From Xanthobacteraceae bacterium (GTDB lineage Bacteria > Pseudomonadota > Alphaproteobacteria > Rhizobiales > Xanthobacteraceae): DNA of 64,000 bases. A program made the translations under genes and the position numbers. The stretch's first letter is position 1; every line of letters begins with the position of its first letter. Location: contig JAIESR010000096.1 of NCBI GenBank assembly GCA_019745775.1, forward strand, positions 1 to 64,000, written 5' to 3'. Positions 19,733 through 28,303 of the stretch are shown one piece after another. Below the pieces are notes generated by a model that ran no database searches, was not told the origin of the DNA, and saw nothing but the letters and a program-made list of their open reading frames with translations.

Positions 19733-20743
19733 CTACTCCATGACCTTCTTGCCCACCGCGCGAACGTCCTCCGGGGCGTTGAATTTCCTGGCGACCACTT
19801 CCGCGATCGCTTCGCCGGTCAACGGCTCGACGTCGAGGCGGGCGCGGCGGGCGTCTTCGAGGAAGCCGGGATCCTTCATGGTCGCGGCGAACGCCTGACG
19901 GATCGCGGCGACGCGCTCGGCCGGCACGCCCGCCGGCATGAAGAACGGCCGTCCCATGGCCGGCACCAGGCAGAGGAATTCGAAGATCTCGCGGTGCTTC
20001 GGATTGGTCGCGAGGTCCTGGAGCATGCGCACCTTCGGCAGCTCGGCGGTCTTGCGCAGGCCGAATTGGAGCATGACGATCGCCTTGCCGGTCTTGATCC
20101 AGTCCGACGTGATCTTGAGCGAGGTCCAGCTCACCACGCGGCCGCCCACCTCGCCGCGCTCGATGGCGACGTCGAGCTCGTTGGAGCCGGGATAGCCGGA
20201 GACGACCTTGAATTTCGTGCCGAGCAGCTCGTTCATGATGCGCGGGTAGTAGGTCGTCGGCGAGCCGGGACCGGTGGCGCCGACCACGAACTCGCGGCGC
20301 TGCGCGTCCTCGATGGTCTTCACCGGATTGGCGTGCCAGCCCCAGAACACGTTGTTGTCCTCGACCGGGCTGCCGATCCAGTTGAACTTGCGCGCATCGA
20401 ACTTCACGCCCTCGGTGCCGAGCGCCTGATCCATGGCGATGCCCTGGTTGGGCAAGCCGATCATGGTGCCGTCATGCGGACCGATATTCGCAAGCGTATT
20501 GGCGAGCCGCCGGCTGCCGGCCCCCGGCATGTTCTGAACGATGACGGTGGGATTGCCCGGAATGTGCTTGCCGATGTGGCGCGACACCAGCCGCGCATAG
20601 AGATCGTAGTTGCCGCCGGGACTGAAGCCGACCGCGATCGTCACCGTGCGCTTGCCGTAGAACTCGGCCAGGGCGTGATCGTCCGCGAGGGCAGACGACG
20701 AAGCCAGAAGAGCGAAAGCAACGGCCGGAATGAAGCGACGCAT
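19733..20743 (-). CDS. Bug-family (TctC-like) solute-binding protein 1
   Basis: A 336-residue periplasmic binding protein with a signal peptide (cleavage near SALA). The first strand and ligand loop read TVTIAVGFSPGGNYDLYARLVSRHIGKHIPGNP, followed by VIVQNMPGAGSRRLANTLA, both characteristic of Bug/TctC proteins. It is the most divergent of the four such genes here. Known relatives bind carboxylates or aromatic acids for tripartite tricarboxylate transporters. GAGGAAAC precedes the chosen ATG; an ATG four codons upstream lacks this. It is divergent from the enoyl-CoA hydratase-like gene. Confidence 0.9.
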   Translation of the reverse strand: MRRFIPAVAFALLASSSALADDHALAEFYGKRTVTIAVGFSPGGNYDLYARLVSRHIGKHIPGNPTVIVQNMPGAGSRRLANTLANIGPHDGTMIGLPNQGIAMDQALGTEGVKFDARKFNWIGSPVEDNNVFWGWHANPVKTIEDAQRREFVVGATGPGSPTTYYPRIMNELLGTKFKVVSGYPGSNELDVAIERGEVGGRVVSWTSLKITSDWIKTGKAIVMLQFGLRKTAELPKVRMLQDLATNPKHREIFEFLCLVPAMGRPFFMPAGVPAERVAAIRQAFAATMKDPGFLEDARRARLDVEPLTGEAIAEVVARKFNAPEDVRAVGKKVME

Positions 20744-20835
20744 GTTTCCTCGCATGGCGCGTTGTCGCGCCGATTTTTGACAAGCCTATTGGGCGGCTCC
20801 TATCACTGCAAGCCAGCGACAGCAGGGAGAACGCC

Positions 20836-21624
20836 ATGCCCGCATTCAACACCATTGCCGTCACGCGCAACGGACAAATCGCCACACTCACCATCCAGTC
20901 GAAGGACCGCAAGGCGCTGACCGGCCCGCATGTGGAGATCGGCGCGGCGATGGCGGAGCTGCGCTACGACAACGACGTGCGCGTCGTCGTCATCACCGGC
21001 ACCGACAACGCCTTCTTCCTGCCGCCGAAGGGCTCGCCCAAGGCATCCGGCCACACGCCCGGCCACGACTGGGACCTGACGCAGGGCATGCACCGCACGT
21101 ATCAATCGATCATCGAGATCGAAAAGCCGGTGATCGCCAAGGTCAACGGCAACGCCATCGGCTTCGGCTCGAGCCTCGCCTTCGCCTGCGATCTCATCGT
21201 CGCGACCGAGAACGCGATTTTCTGCGACCATCACCTGGCGATGGGCAAGAGCATCCAGGGCGGCCGCACCGACTTCGGCACCGTGCCGGGCGACGGCGGC
21301 ACGGTGTTCGTGCCGCTGCACATGGCGCCGTGTCTCGCCAAGGAGTATCTCTGGCTGGCGCGGGAAATGACCGGAAAAGAGCTCGCGGCCGCGCGCATCA
21401 TCAATGCGGCAGTGCCCGCGGCCAAGCTCGACGCCACCGTGGATGCGATGGCCAAGGCGCTGATTGAGCGCACGCCCTACTCGCTGGCGCTCGCCAAGCG
21501 CGCCGCCAACAAGAGCCACGCCGCGCGCTTCAACCTCACCTATGATCTCGCCTGGAGCTACGAGCTGCTCAACTTTTTCCAGCACGGCCAGCATGTGGAT
21601 GAGAGAGGCGTCAGCACGCTGTAG
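20836..21624 (+). CDS. Enoyl-CoA hydratase/isomerase-family protein
   Basis: A 262-residue crotonase-fold protein. Oxyanion-hole regions are visible as RVVVITGTDNAFFLP and KPVIAKVNGNAIGFGSSLAFACDLIVATENAIF, and the C-terminal helices match the family. The usual second catalytic glutamate position is not obvious (GTVPGDGGTVFVPLHMAPCLA has Asp), so the exact reaction is uncertain. GGGAGAA lies upstream of the ATG. Beside the solute-binding genes it suggests use of an imported acid through a CoA thioester, though no CoA ligase is present in the window. Confidence 0.88.
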   Translation: MPAFNTIAVTRNGQIATLTIQSKDRKALTGPHVEIGAAMAELRYDNDVRVVVITGTDNAFFLPPKGSPKASGHTPGHDWDLTQGMHRTYQSIIEIEKPVIAKVNGNAIGFGSSLAFACDLIVATENAIFCDHHLAMGKSIQGGRTDFGTVPGDGGTVFVPLHMAPCLAKEYLWLAREMTGKELAAARIINAAVPAAKLDATVDAMAKALIERTPYSLALAKRAANKSHAARFNLTYDLAWSYELLNFFQHGQHVDERGVSTL

Positions 21625-21653
21625 CACTCACGATGGCGCAAGGTTCGCGCCAC

Positions 21654-21794
21654 GGACTCGGTCTGCTCCCTCCCCCCATTGGGGCCCATTGGGGGAGAGG
21701 GATGGGGTGAGGGGGTTTAGCTAGCTCTCTCGATAGGTTCGAACCCCCGCACCCTAACCCTCTCCCCTCCGGGGAGAGGGAACACACCGAGTTC
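21654..21794. repeat. GC-rich palindromic element, copy 3
   Basis: Ends GGACTCGGT and ACCGAGTTC are complementary. Inside lie two hairpin arms, CTCCCTCCCCCC..GGGGGAGAGGG (about 21667-21701) and CCCTCTCCCC..GGGGAGAGGG (about 21758-21780). The left arm carries a short duplication (ATTGGGGCCCATTGGGG), which sets this copy apart. It lies between the convergent enoyl-CoA hydratase-like and alpha/beta hydrolase genes. Confidence 0.85.
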
Positions 21795-21801
21795 GCGGCA
21801 C

Positions 21802-22590
21802 TTACCCCGACCACAACTTACTCGCCTTCAGAAAATCGATCACCGCGCCATCGAACGCTGCGGGATCCTCGATGCAGCAGGCGTGGCCGGTGCCGGGCAG
21901 CACGACATGTTTCGCACCCGGGATCATCGACGCGGTCTCGCCGCCGCGTTTCAGCGACACATCATGCTCGCCGTTGATCACCAAGGTCGGCGGCTTCATG
22001 CCTCCCAAGCGGTCGCGCATGTCGCAGGCTTCGCGGGCGCGAAAAATCTGCGCGATGCATTCACCGGAGAGCTGCTGCGTCTTGTCCGAGAACAGATCGA
22101 GCACCCAGGCGCCGAGCTTGGTGTCGCAAAAGCCGGGCGCCACCAGCTCGCGGATATGCGACCGCTGATAGCCGCGCAGGTCGGCTGAAGTGTAGCCTTT
22201 GACGCGGCCCGCGATATCGGCGCCGCCCTTGCTCGAGCCGCCGACCAGGATGATCGCGTCGCACATCTCAGGGTGATCGAGCCCGATCAACAGCGACATG
22301 CCGGAGCCGACGCTGACGCCCATGAAGATCGCGCGCGCGATCTTTTCCTGCGCGCAGACCGCCAGCACGTCGTCGGCCATATCCTCGAGCGTGAACGGCG
22401 TCACCGGCTTGTCGGAGCGGCCGTAACCACGGATGTCGAGCGCGACGATCCGGAAGTGCGGCGCGAAGCTCGCGATCTGATACGTGAACAGCCGGTGGTC
22501 GAACGGATTGGCATGAACGAGCACCATCGGCGGTCCGTCGCCGGCGGTCTCGTAGTAGATGTTGACGCCCCGGTTGCTTGCGAAGGGCAT
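21802..22590 (-). CDS. Alpha/beta-fold hydrolase
   Basis: A 262-residue alpha/beta hydrolase. The oxyanion region is VLVHANPFDHRLF, the nucleophile elbow is FMGVSVGSGMS (Ser at about residue 93), the acid is probably the Asp in VINGEHDVSL and the base is the His in GTGHACCIED. This is the 3-oxoadipate enol-lactonase/epoxide-hydrolase type of fold. It begins four bases after the stop of the solute-binding gene at 22595-23560 and is likely cotranscribed with it, suggesting hydrolysis of an imported ester or lactone. Substrate unknown. Confidence 0.9.
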   Translation of the reverse strand: MPFASNRGVNIYYETAGDGPPMVLVHANPFDHRLFTYQIASFAPHFRIVALDIRGYGRSDKPVTPFTLEDMADDVLAVCAQEKIARAIFMGVSVGSGMSLLIGLDHPEMCDAIILVGGSSKGGADIAGRVKGYTSADLRGYQRSHIRELVAPGFCDTKLGAWVLDLFSDKTQQLSGECIAQIFRAREACDMRDRLGGMKPPTLVINGEHDVSLKRGGETASMIPGAKHVVLPGTGHACCIEDPAAFDGAVIDFLKASKLWSG

Positions 22591-22594
22591 GACG

Positions 22595-23560
22595 CTACTG
22601 CGTGGCGGCGACGCCGGCGCGCCTGACGACGTCGCCCCAGCGCGCGATCTCGGACTTGACGTAGACCTGCAACTCCTGCGGCGTACCGCTTGTGAGCGGG
22701 ATCAGGCCGCGGCCGGAGAAATCCTTCTGCACGGCGGGCTCGGCGACGATGGCGCGCATCTCGACGCTCAACCGATTGAGTATGTCGGGCGGAATCTTTG
22801 CCGGCGCGATCATCATCTGCCACGACGATGCGTCGAAGCCCTTCAGCCCGACCTCGGCGAGCGCCGGGATTTCCGGCGCGGGACCCACCCGCTGCGCGGT
22901 CGAAACCCCGAGCGCACGCAGCTTGCCAGCCTGCACCAGGGGCAGCGCGGTGGCGAAATCGCCGAACATCATCTGCACGTGGCCACCCATGATGTCGTTG
23001 AGCGCGGGCGCCAGGCCCTTGTAGGGAACGTGCACGAGCTTGATGCCGAGTTCGCCGCCGAGCAATTCGGCGAACAGATGCGCCGCGCCGCCGGCGCCGT
23101 TCGAGGCGTAGGTGAGCCCCTGCGGCTGCGTCTTCGCATAGGCCGCGAGCTCGGTCAGAGACTTCACGGGCAGCGAGGGATTGATCACCAGGATGAAGGG
23201 GACACCGGCGACCAGCGCGATCGGGACGAGGTCCCGGGTCGGGTCGTACGGCAAATTCTTGTAGACGCTGACGTTGATCGCCATCGTCGTCGAGGTGCCG
23301 ATGAGGATCGTGTAGCCGTCGGGCACCGAGCGCGCGACATGCGTCGCACCGATGACCGAAGCCGCGCCCGTGCGGATGTCGATCACAAAGGGCTGGCCCA
23401 GGCGCTGCTCGAGGCGGTTGGCGAGCGTGCGCGCGATCGCATCGGTGTTGCCGCCGGCGGCGTAGGGCACCACAAGCGTAACCGGCTTCGAGGGGTAGGT
23501 CTGCGCCGTGGCTTGCGCCATTGCACAGGCCAGCATCGCGGCGGCGAGCATCCGGCGCAT
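22595..23560 (-). CDS. Bug-family (TctC-like) solute-binding protein 2
   Basis: A 321-residue exported binding protein (signal peptide ending near AMAQATAQ). Diagnostic parts are KPVTLVVPYAAGGNTDAIAR, the TSTTMAINVSVYKNLPYDP region, the ligand-binding VPYKGLAPALNDIMGGHVQ and a C-terminal VKSEIARWGDVVRRAG. It is closely similar to the protein at 24863-25846 throughout, pointing to duplication. GGGAGG precedes the ATG. No membrane components (TctA/TctB) are encoded in the window, so it is an orphan binding protein. Probably one operon with the alpha/beta hydrolase. Confidence 0.94.
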   Translation of the reverse strand: MRRMLAAAMLACAMAQATAQTYPSKPVTLVVPYAAGGNTDAIARTLANRLEQRLGQPFVIDIRTGAASVIGATHVARSVPDGYTILIGTSTTMAINVSVYKNLPYDPTRDLVPIALVAGVPFILVINPSLPVKSLTELAAYAKTQPQGLTYASNGAGGAAHLFAELLGGELGIKLVHVPYKGLAPALNDIMGGHVQMMFGDFATALPLVQAGKLRALGVSTAQRVGPAPEIPALAEVGLKGFDASSWQMMIAPAKIPPDILNRLSVEMRAIVAEPAVQKDFSGRGLIPLTSGTPQELQVYVKSEIARWGDVVRRAGVAATQ

Positions 23561-23587
23561 CACGTCCTCCCTACTGGCCTCTCCCGG

Positions 23588-23697
23588 CCTCATGGTGAGG
23601 AGCATCGCAAAGCGATGCGTCTCGAACCATAGGCCGCCCGGCTGTGGCCGCCCTCGCCCTTCGAGACGCGTCCTTTGGACGCTCCTCGGGGTGAGGG
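23588..23697. repeat. Palindromic intergenic repeat between solute-binding genes
   Basis: An imperfect inverted repeat of about 110 bases. The left arm reads CTCATGGTGAGGAGC..GCGTCTCGAA and the right arm TTCGAGACGCG..GCTCCTCGGGGTGAGG, each with an inner small hairpin (ATCGCAAAGCGAT and GTCCTTTGGAC). It fills the gap between the solute-binding genes 2 and 3 and is related in style to the repeat at 28887. Confidence 0.85.
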
Positions 23698-23707
23698 CGG
23701 AGAGAGA

Positions 23708-24673
23708 TTATTGCGAACCCGCAATCCCCGCCTGGTGCACCACCTTGCCCCAGCGCGCGATCTCCGATTTCACGAATGCCTGCAAATCCGCGACCGTCGG
23801 CGTCGGCATCGGCAGCATGCCGGTCTTGGCCACCGCGCCGGCAACCTCGGGCGTCGCGAGCATGCCTTTCAGTTCGGTGTGCAGCCTGTCGACGACCGGG
23901 CGCGGCGTCTTCGCCGGCGCCACCACCATCTGCCAGGACGCGACATCAAAGCCCTTCACCGTGTCGTTGATCGGCGGCACGTCGGGAATGGCCGGCACCC
24001 GCGTCGCGGTGGAGACGCCGATGGCGCGCACCCTGCCCTCCTGGATGATCGACAGCGCCGGCCCGAGATCGACGAACATCAGCGGCACGTGGCCGGCGAC
24101 GACGTCGGTGATCGCGGGCACGCTGCCTTTGTAGGGCACCGGCGACATCTCAATGCCGGTCATGCTCTTGAGCAGCTCGGCGAACAGATGATGCGGCACG
24201 CCCGGACCGGCGGTCGCATACGACACCTTGCCCTTCTGCTCCTTCACCCACTTGATCAGGTCGGCGACCGACTTGATCGGCAGCGCCGGATTGACCACCA
24301 GCACGAAGGGTGTCTGCGCCGCCATCGCCAGCGGCACGAAGTCCGTCGCGGGGTCGTAAGGCAGCTTCTTGAACAGCGTGACGTTGACCGCCATGGTCGG
24401 TGACGGCGCGATCATGATGGTGTGGCCGTCGGGCTCGGCGCGCGCGGTCGCGACCGCGCCGATGACGCCGCCGGCGCCGGGCTTGTTCTCGACCACGAAG
24501 GGCTTGCCGAACGCTTTCTCCAATCGCGGGCCGAGGATGCGCGCGAGGATGTCGCCGGCGCCGCCGGCGGCGAACGGAATGACGATGGTGACCGGCTTTG
24601 ACGGAAAGTCCTGCGCGGCGGCAGGGGTCGCGAGCAGCAAAGCCGCAAGTGCAAGATGAACAATTCTACGCAT
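23708..24673 (-). CDS. Bug-family (TctC-like) solute-binding protein 3
   Basis: A 321-residue exported binding protein (signal peptide ending TPAAAQ). It has KPVTIVIPFAAGGAGDILAR, ENKPGAGGVIGA, VPYKGSVPAITDVVAGHV and a C-terminal VKSEIARWGKVVHQAG. AAGGAG lies six bases before the ATG; the frame extends upstream only into a repeat element. It is the middle member of three tandem paralogues, separated from each neighbour by a different palindromic repeat. Ligand unknown; relatives bind carboxylic acids. Confidence 0.94.
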   Translation of the reverse strand: MRRIVHLALAALLLATPAAAQDFPSKPVTIVIPFAAGGAGDILARILGPRLEKAFGKPFVVENKPGAGGVIGAVATARAEPDGHTIMIAPSPTMAVNVTLFKKLPYDPATDFVPLAMAAQTPFVLVVNPALPIKSVADLIKWVKEQKGKVSYATAGPGVPHHLFAELLKSMTGIEMSPVPYKGSVPAITDVVAGHVPLMFVDLGPALSIIQEGRVRAIGVSTATRVPAIPDVPPINDTVKGFDVASWQMVVAPAKTPRPVVDRLHTELKGMLATPEVAGAVAKTGMLPMPTPTVADLQAFVKSEIARWGKVVHQAGIAGSQ

Positions 24674-24722
24674 CACTGACTCCTTGGACAACGACTGCGC
24701 GAACGGGCAATGGTCGAGCGTC

Positions 24723-24853
24723 GGACTCGGTCTGCTCCCTCCCCCCTTGTGGGGGAGGGTTGGGGAGGGGGGTGGCGCGTGGCACCGCGTGCACGATCGG
24801 ATCACCCCCACCCCTAACCCCTCCCCACAAGGGGGAGGGGAACCACCGAGTTC
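24723..24853. repeat. GC-rich palindromic element, copy 4
   Basis: Complementary ends GGACTCGGT and ACCGAGTTC enclose two hairpin arms, CCCTCCCCC..GGGGGAGGG (about 24737-24759) and CCCCTCCCC..GGGGAGGGG (about 24819-24841). Ends and arms match copy 3 closely and copy 1 internally. It lies between solute-binding genes 3 and 4. Confidence 0.88.
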
Positions 24854-24862
24854 GCCGCGCTG

Positions 24863-25846
24863 TCATTGCGTACCTTTCGCGCCCGCGGCGTCCACCACCT
24901 TCGCCCAGCGCACGATCTCGTCGCTGACGAAGCGCTGCAATTCCGACACCGGCGGCGTGGCGATGGCGATGTGGCCGCGGCCGTTGATGTCGGCCATGGT
25001 CGGCGGCTCGCGCACGATGGCGTTGAGCTCGGCGTTGAGCCGATCGACGATCTCCTTCGGCGTCTTCGCCGGCGCGACCAGCATCTGCCAGGCCGATGCG
25101 TCGTAGTCCTTCACGCCGGCTTCCTGCAGCGTCGGCAGGTCGGTCGCCGCCGGCGCGCGCTCCCTGGTGGTGACGCCGAGCACGCGGAGCTTGCCTGAGC
25201 GGATATGCGGCAGCGCGCCGAGGAGATCGGAAAACATCACCTGCACGTGGCCCGCGATGGTGTCCTGCAGGCCCGGCGCATTGCCCTTGTAGGGCACGCC
25301 GGTCGCCTCGATGCCGAGCGCGTTCTGCAGCAGCACCATATAGAGATGCGCGGCCGAGCCGGCGCCGGTCGAAGCATAAGTAAGCCCGCCGGGCTTCGCT
25401 TTCGCGTGTTTCACGAGATCGCCGATCGAGTTCACCGGCAGCGCGGCATTCACCACCAAAACGAACGGGACGCCGGAGACGAGCGCGACCGGGATGAAGT
25501 CCTTGGCGGGGTCGTAGGCGAGATTCTTGAACACGCTGACATTGATTGCCATCGTGGTCGAGGTCGTCATCAGCAGCGTGTGGCCGTCGGGCGGCGACTT
25601 CGCGACCGCCACCGCCGCCACCGTGTTGGCGCCGCCGGGGCGGTTCTCCACCACGAAGGTCGCCCCCTTCAGGCGCTGCTCGAGCTTCTGCGAGAGCATG
25701 CGGGCGAGCCAGTCGGTCGAACCACCGGGCGGGAACGGGACCACCACGTTGACCGGCCGCAAGGGGTAGGTCTGCGCCGGCGCGCTGGCGGGGGCGGCGG
25801 CCGCCCAAACCGCAGTGACGACAGCCGAAATAGGGACAAAACGCAT
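24863..25846 (-). CDS. Bug-family (TctC-like) solute-binding protein 4
   Basis: A 327-residue exported binding protein (signal peptide ending near ASAPAQ). It has RPVNVVVPFPPGGSTDWLAR, ENRPGGANTVAAVAV, TSTTMAINVSVFKNLAYDP and VPYKGNAPGLQDTIAGHVQ. The middle region is nearly the same as that of protein 2, so these two are recent paralogues. GGGAGGAAGA precedes the ATG. It is the first gene of the reverse-strand series and is divergent from rplU. Confidence 0.94.
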   Translation of the reverse strand: MRFVPISAVVTAVWAAAAPASAPAQTYPLRPVNVVVPFPPGGSTDWLARMLSQKLEQRLKGATFVVENRPGGANTVAAVAVAKSPPDGHTLLMTTSTTMAINVSVFKNLAYDPAKDFIPVALVSGVPFVLVVNAALPVNSIGDLVKHAKAKPGGLTYASTGAGSAAHLYMVLLQNALGIEATGVPYKGNAPGLQDTIAGHVQVMFSDLLGALPHIRSGKLRVLGVTTRERAPAATDLPTLQEAGVKDYDASAWQMLVAPAKTPKEIVDRLNAELNAIVREPPTMADINGRGHIAIATPPVSELQRFVSDEIVRWAKVVDAAGAKGTQ

Positions 25847-25928
25847 TCTTCCTCCCCGCGGCTAGCACGTTCGGCGAGCCTATCCCTTGGTTCTAGCTCA
25901 GGGTTTTGGCCGCTGTCAGCGCGTTTCC

Positions 25929-25957
25929 TTGACACAGCGCCGACCCGTCGCCATAAC
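25929..25957 (+). promoter_or_regulatory. Sigma-70-type promoter for rplU-rpmA
   Basis: A consensus -35 box TTGACA (25929-25934) is separated by exactly 17 bases from CATAAC (25952-25957). Transcription would begin near 25964, leaving a leader of about 130 bases before rplU that contains a GGCC-GTTTTC-GGCC hairpin. Box quality and position make this the best promoter candidate in the window. Confidence 0.6.
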
Positions 25958-26094
25958 CCCGCCAGCACGCGGGCCGTTTTCGGCCTGCGCGCTTGTTTGC
26001 GGGCCTTGAGGCGCCGCAGAAACCCCAAACGACTGGAAGAAGCCGGTCCGGCGACTTGAAGCCGCTCACCGGGATCGAACACAAGGGAAGAACG

Positions 26095-26607
26095 ATGTTC
26101 GCAGTCATCAAGACCGGCGGCAAGCAGTACCGGGTGGCCGCCGGCGACAAGCTCAAGGTCGAGAAGATCAAGGGCGAGCCCGGCGAGATCGTCCAGCTCG
26201 GCGACGTGCTGGTGGTCGGCGGCGACAGCGTGACGCTAGGCGCGCCGACGGTGTCCGGCGCATCGGTTGCGGCCGAGGTGCTGGCGCAAAGCCGCGGCGC
26301 GAAGGTGATCGCCTTCAAGAAGCGCCGCCGCAAGAACTCGCGCCGCAAACGCGGCCACCGGCAGGAATTCACCCTGATCGGGATCACCGAGATCCTGACC
26401 GGCGGTGCATCGCCGACCAAGAAGGCGTTCCCGAAGCCCGAGCCCAAGCCGAAGGCGGCCGAGGCCACTGCGACCGAGGCACCGGATTCGGATGCCGACG
26501 ACGATGAGGCCCCCAAGGCCCGGGCGAAAACCAGGGCCAAATCGGCCAAGAAACCCGCCGCCAAGGGTAAACCGGCGACCAAGGGCAAGGCGAAGTCAAA
26601 GAAGTGA
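26095..26607 (+). CDS. rplU: 50S ribosomal protein L21
   Basis: A 170-residue L21. The conserved 100-residue domain starts [14 protein letters not shown] and ends [14 protein letters not shown], with the basic [20 protein letters not shown]-binding stretch. Beyond residue 105 is a long low-complexity tail rich in Lys, Ala and Pro with an acidic patch (DSDADDDE), a common extension in this bacterial order but absent from the E. coli protein of about 103 residues. AAGGGAAG precedes the ATG. rpmA follows after about 50 bases. Confidence 0.97.
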   Translation: MFAVIKTGGKQYRVAAGDKLKVEKIKGEPGEIVQLGDVLVVGGDSVTLGAPTVSGASVAAEVLAQSRGAKVIAFKKRRRKNSRRKRGHRQEFTLIGITEILTGGASPTKKAFPKPEPKPKAAEATATEAPDSDADDDEAPKARAKTRAKSAKKPAAKGKPATKGKAKSKK

Positions 26608-26659
26608 TGATTTCGACACAAAGTCGGACTATATAGGCGGCGACTGAAGGACATTCGTT

Positions 26660-26932
26660 ATGGCTCACAAGAAAGCAGGCGGTTCATCCCGCAACGGGCG
26701 CGACTCCAATAGTCAGCGCCTCGGCCTCAAGATTTTCGGCGGCCAGAGCGTGGTTGCCGGCAACATCATCGCGCGCCAGCGCGGCACCAAGTGGCACCCG
26801 GGCCCCAATGTCGGCCTGGCCAAGGACCACACGCTGTTCGCGCTGACCGACGGTCGCGTCGAGTTTCGCGCCAAAGCCAAAGGCCGCATCTTCGTGTCGG
26901 TAATCCCGATGACGCAGGTAGCGGCCGAATAG
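26660..26932 (+). CDS. rpmA: 50S ribosomal protein L27
   Basis: A 90-residue L27, whose N-terminus reaches the peptidyl-transferase centre. The sequence starts [20 protein letters not shown] and continues [28 protein letters not shown], both fully conserved. There is no Firmicutes-type N-terminal extension. GAAGG precedes the start. It is cotranscribed with rplU. Confidence 0.98.
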   Translation: MAHKKAGGSSRNGRDSNSQRLGLKIFGGQSVVAGNIIARQRGTKWHPGPNVGLAKDHTLFALTDGRVEFRAKAKGRIFVSVIPMTQVAAE

Positions 26933-26996
26933 ACGGCGAACCAAAATTCAGGTTCCGCCGGCATCCAATCGAACCGGCGGGGCCCACACGGGACCC

Positions 26997-27028
26997 AAGA
27001 GGGGAGACGGGATGCCGGCTCCCCTCTT
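26997..27028 (+). terminator. Hairpin between rpmA and the acetyltransferase gene
   Basis: A perfect 10-bp stem, AAGAGGGGAG and CTCCCCTCTT, with a 12-nt loop ends six bases before the ribosome-binding site of the next gene. Another hairpin (CCGCCGG..CCGGCGG) lies at 26955-26980. Neither is followed by a T-run, so they may reduce rather than end transcription from rplU-rpmA into the downstream gene. Confidence 0.45.
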
Positions 27029-27047
27029 CGCTTGAGGAGCCCGCGTG

Positions 27048-27638
27048 ATGACACTGCTGGAACGAGAGCCCACGGAAGGGTTGCCCGTCGCGCGCAAGGC
27101 GGTGCTGCGGACCGCCCGGCTGACGCTGCGCGCTCCGCGTCCGGACGACGCCAAGGCGATCAAGGCGCTGATCAACGACCGCCGTATCGCCGAGAACACG
27201 GCGTCGATCCCGCACCCTTACACGCTGAAGGACGCGCGCGCGTTCATCGCGAACGCCGCCGGCAAACCGGCGTTCGTCATCACGCGCGACGACGGGCGCC
27301 TGATCGGCGGCGGCGGCATCGACCTGCGTCCGCGCGGCTACGAGATCGGCTACTGGATCGGCGTCCCGTATTGGGGCAACGGCTACGCCACCGAGGCGGC
27401 GCGCGCCCTCGTGGACCATGCCTTCCGCGACCTCGATCTCACGGAACTGCTCGCCGGCGCACGGGTGACCAACCCGGCGTCGCGGCGCGTGCTCGAGAAG
27501 TGCGGCTTCCAGTGGACCCATGTCGTACTGCAGCGCGTGGTCGCGCTGAACTCGTCGGCGCCGTCCGATCGCTTCCGTCTCGATCGCGGCTTGTGGGCAT
27601 CGCTGCGGAGCTGGGGCAAGGCCGAGCTGATCGACTGA
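27048..27638 (+). CDS. GNAT-family N-acetyltransferase (RimJ/RimL type)
   Basis: A 196-residue acetyltransferase. It starts with the RimJ-like TARLTLRAPRPDDAKAIKALINDRRIAENTASIPHPYTL, and the acetyl-CoA region is YEIGYWIGVPYWGNGYATEAARALVDHAF, followed by NPASRRVLEKCGFQ. Such enzymes acetylate protein N-termini or small amines. GAGGAG lies eight bases before the ATG; a GTG one codon upstream is possible. The gene follows rpmA as in related genomes, where obgE normally comes soon after; here obgE is 9.7 kb away. Confidence 0.9.
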   Translation: MTLLEREPTEGLPVARKAVLRTARLTLRAPRPDDAKAIKALINDRRIAENTASIPHPYTLKDARAFIANAAGKPAFVITRDDGRLIGGGGIDLRPRGYEIGYWIGVPYWGNGYATEAARALVDHAFRDLDLTELLAGARVTNPASRRVLEKCGFQWTHVVLQRVVALNSSAPSDRFRLDRGLWASLRSWGKAELID

Positions 27639-27649
27639 CGGGAGTCCTC

Positions 27650-28051
27650 ATGTCCGCACCGTTCACGATCATCGGTCTCGACCACGTGGTGCTGCGCGCC
27701 CGCGATCCGGCGGTGCTCGAAAAGTTCTACACCGAGGTGCTCGGGTGCAGCCTGGAGCTGCGCCAGGGCAAGCTTGCGCAGCTGCGCGCCGGGCGCACGC
27801 TGATCGACATCGTGCCCGACGATGAAGCGGTCGCCACCAGCCGCATGGCGGGCGCCAATCTCGATCATCTGTGCCTGCGGGTGGAGCCGTTCGACGCCGC
27901 CGCCATCGCGCGGCATCTGGCGGCACATGGTGTTGCGTGTGGCGAGGAAGCATCCCGCTACGGTGCGGAAGGCCGCGGTCCGTCGGTCTACCTTAACGAT
28001 CCCGAAGGCAACGGCGTCGAACTGAAGGGTCCGGTTCCTCCGCAGGGTTGA
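27650..28051 (+). CDS. VOC-family (glyoxalase/bleomycin-resistance fold) protein
   Basis: A 133-residue vicinal-oxygen-chelate protein. Two beta-alpha-beta-beta-beta modules are visible, starting GLDHVVLRARDPAVLEKFYTEVLG and NLDHLCLRVEPFDAAAIARHLAAHG. Likely metal ligands are His12 and His73 in the DHVVL and DHLCL strands and Glu124 in NGVELKG. YLNDPEGNGVELKG is the classic C-terminal motif. It starts 11 bases after the acetyltransferase stop, probably in the same transcript. The substrate could be a glyoxal adduct, a diol or an antibiotic; it cannot be told. Confidence 0.88.
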   Translation: MSAPFTIIGLDHVVLRARDPAVLEKFYTEVLGCSLELRQGKLAQLRAGRTLIDIVPDDEAVATSRMAGANLDHLCLRVEPFDAAAIARHLAAHGVACGEEASRYGAEGRGPSVYLNDPEGNGVELKGPVPPQG

Positions 28052-28303
28052 TGCGATCCGAATCGCGCACGCGCAATGCGCGGCGACAGCCATAACGGTT
28101 CCTTCCGCGCATCGCGCGAGATTGGCCAACGCCGTTAAGCCGACCCGCAACGCAAAGAGAACGCCGCCCGAACAAACCGACAGCGCGGCGAACAGGTCGC
28201 GCACGGGGAGCAAGCAGCGGTAGTATGCGCGCGGTCGGTTGACCGGCGCGATAGCTAATGTAGCGTTGCGTGCTAGCGCACGATCGGCGCGATGGAGGCA
28301 GGA

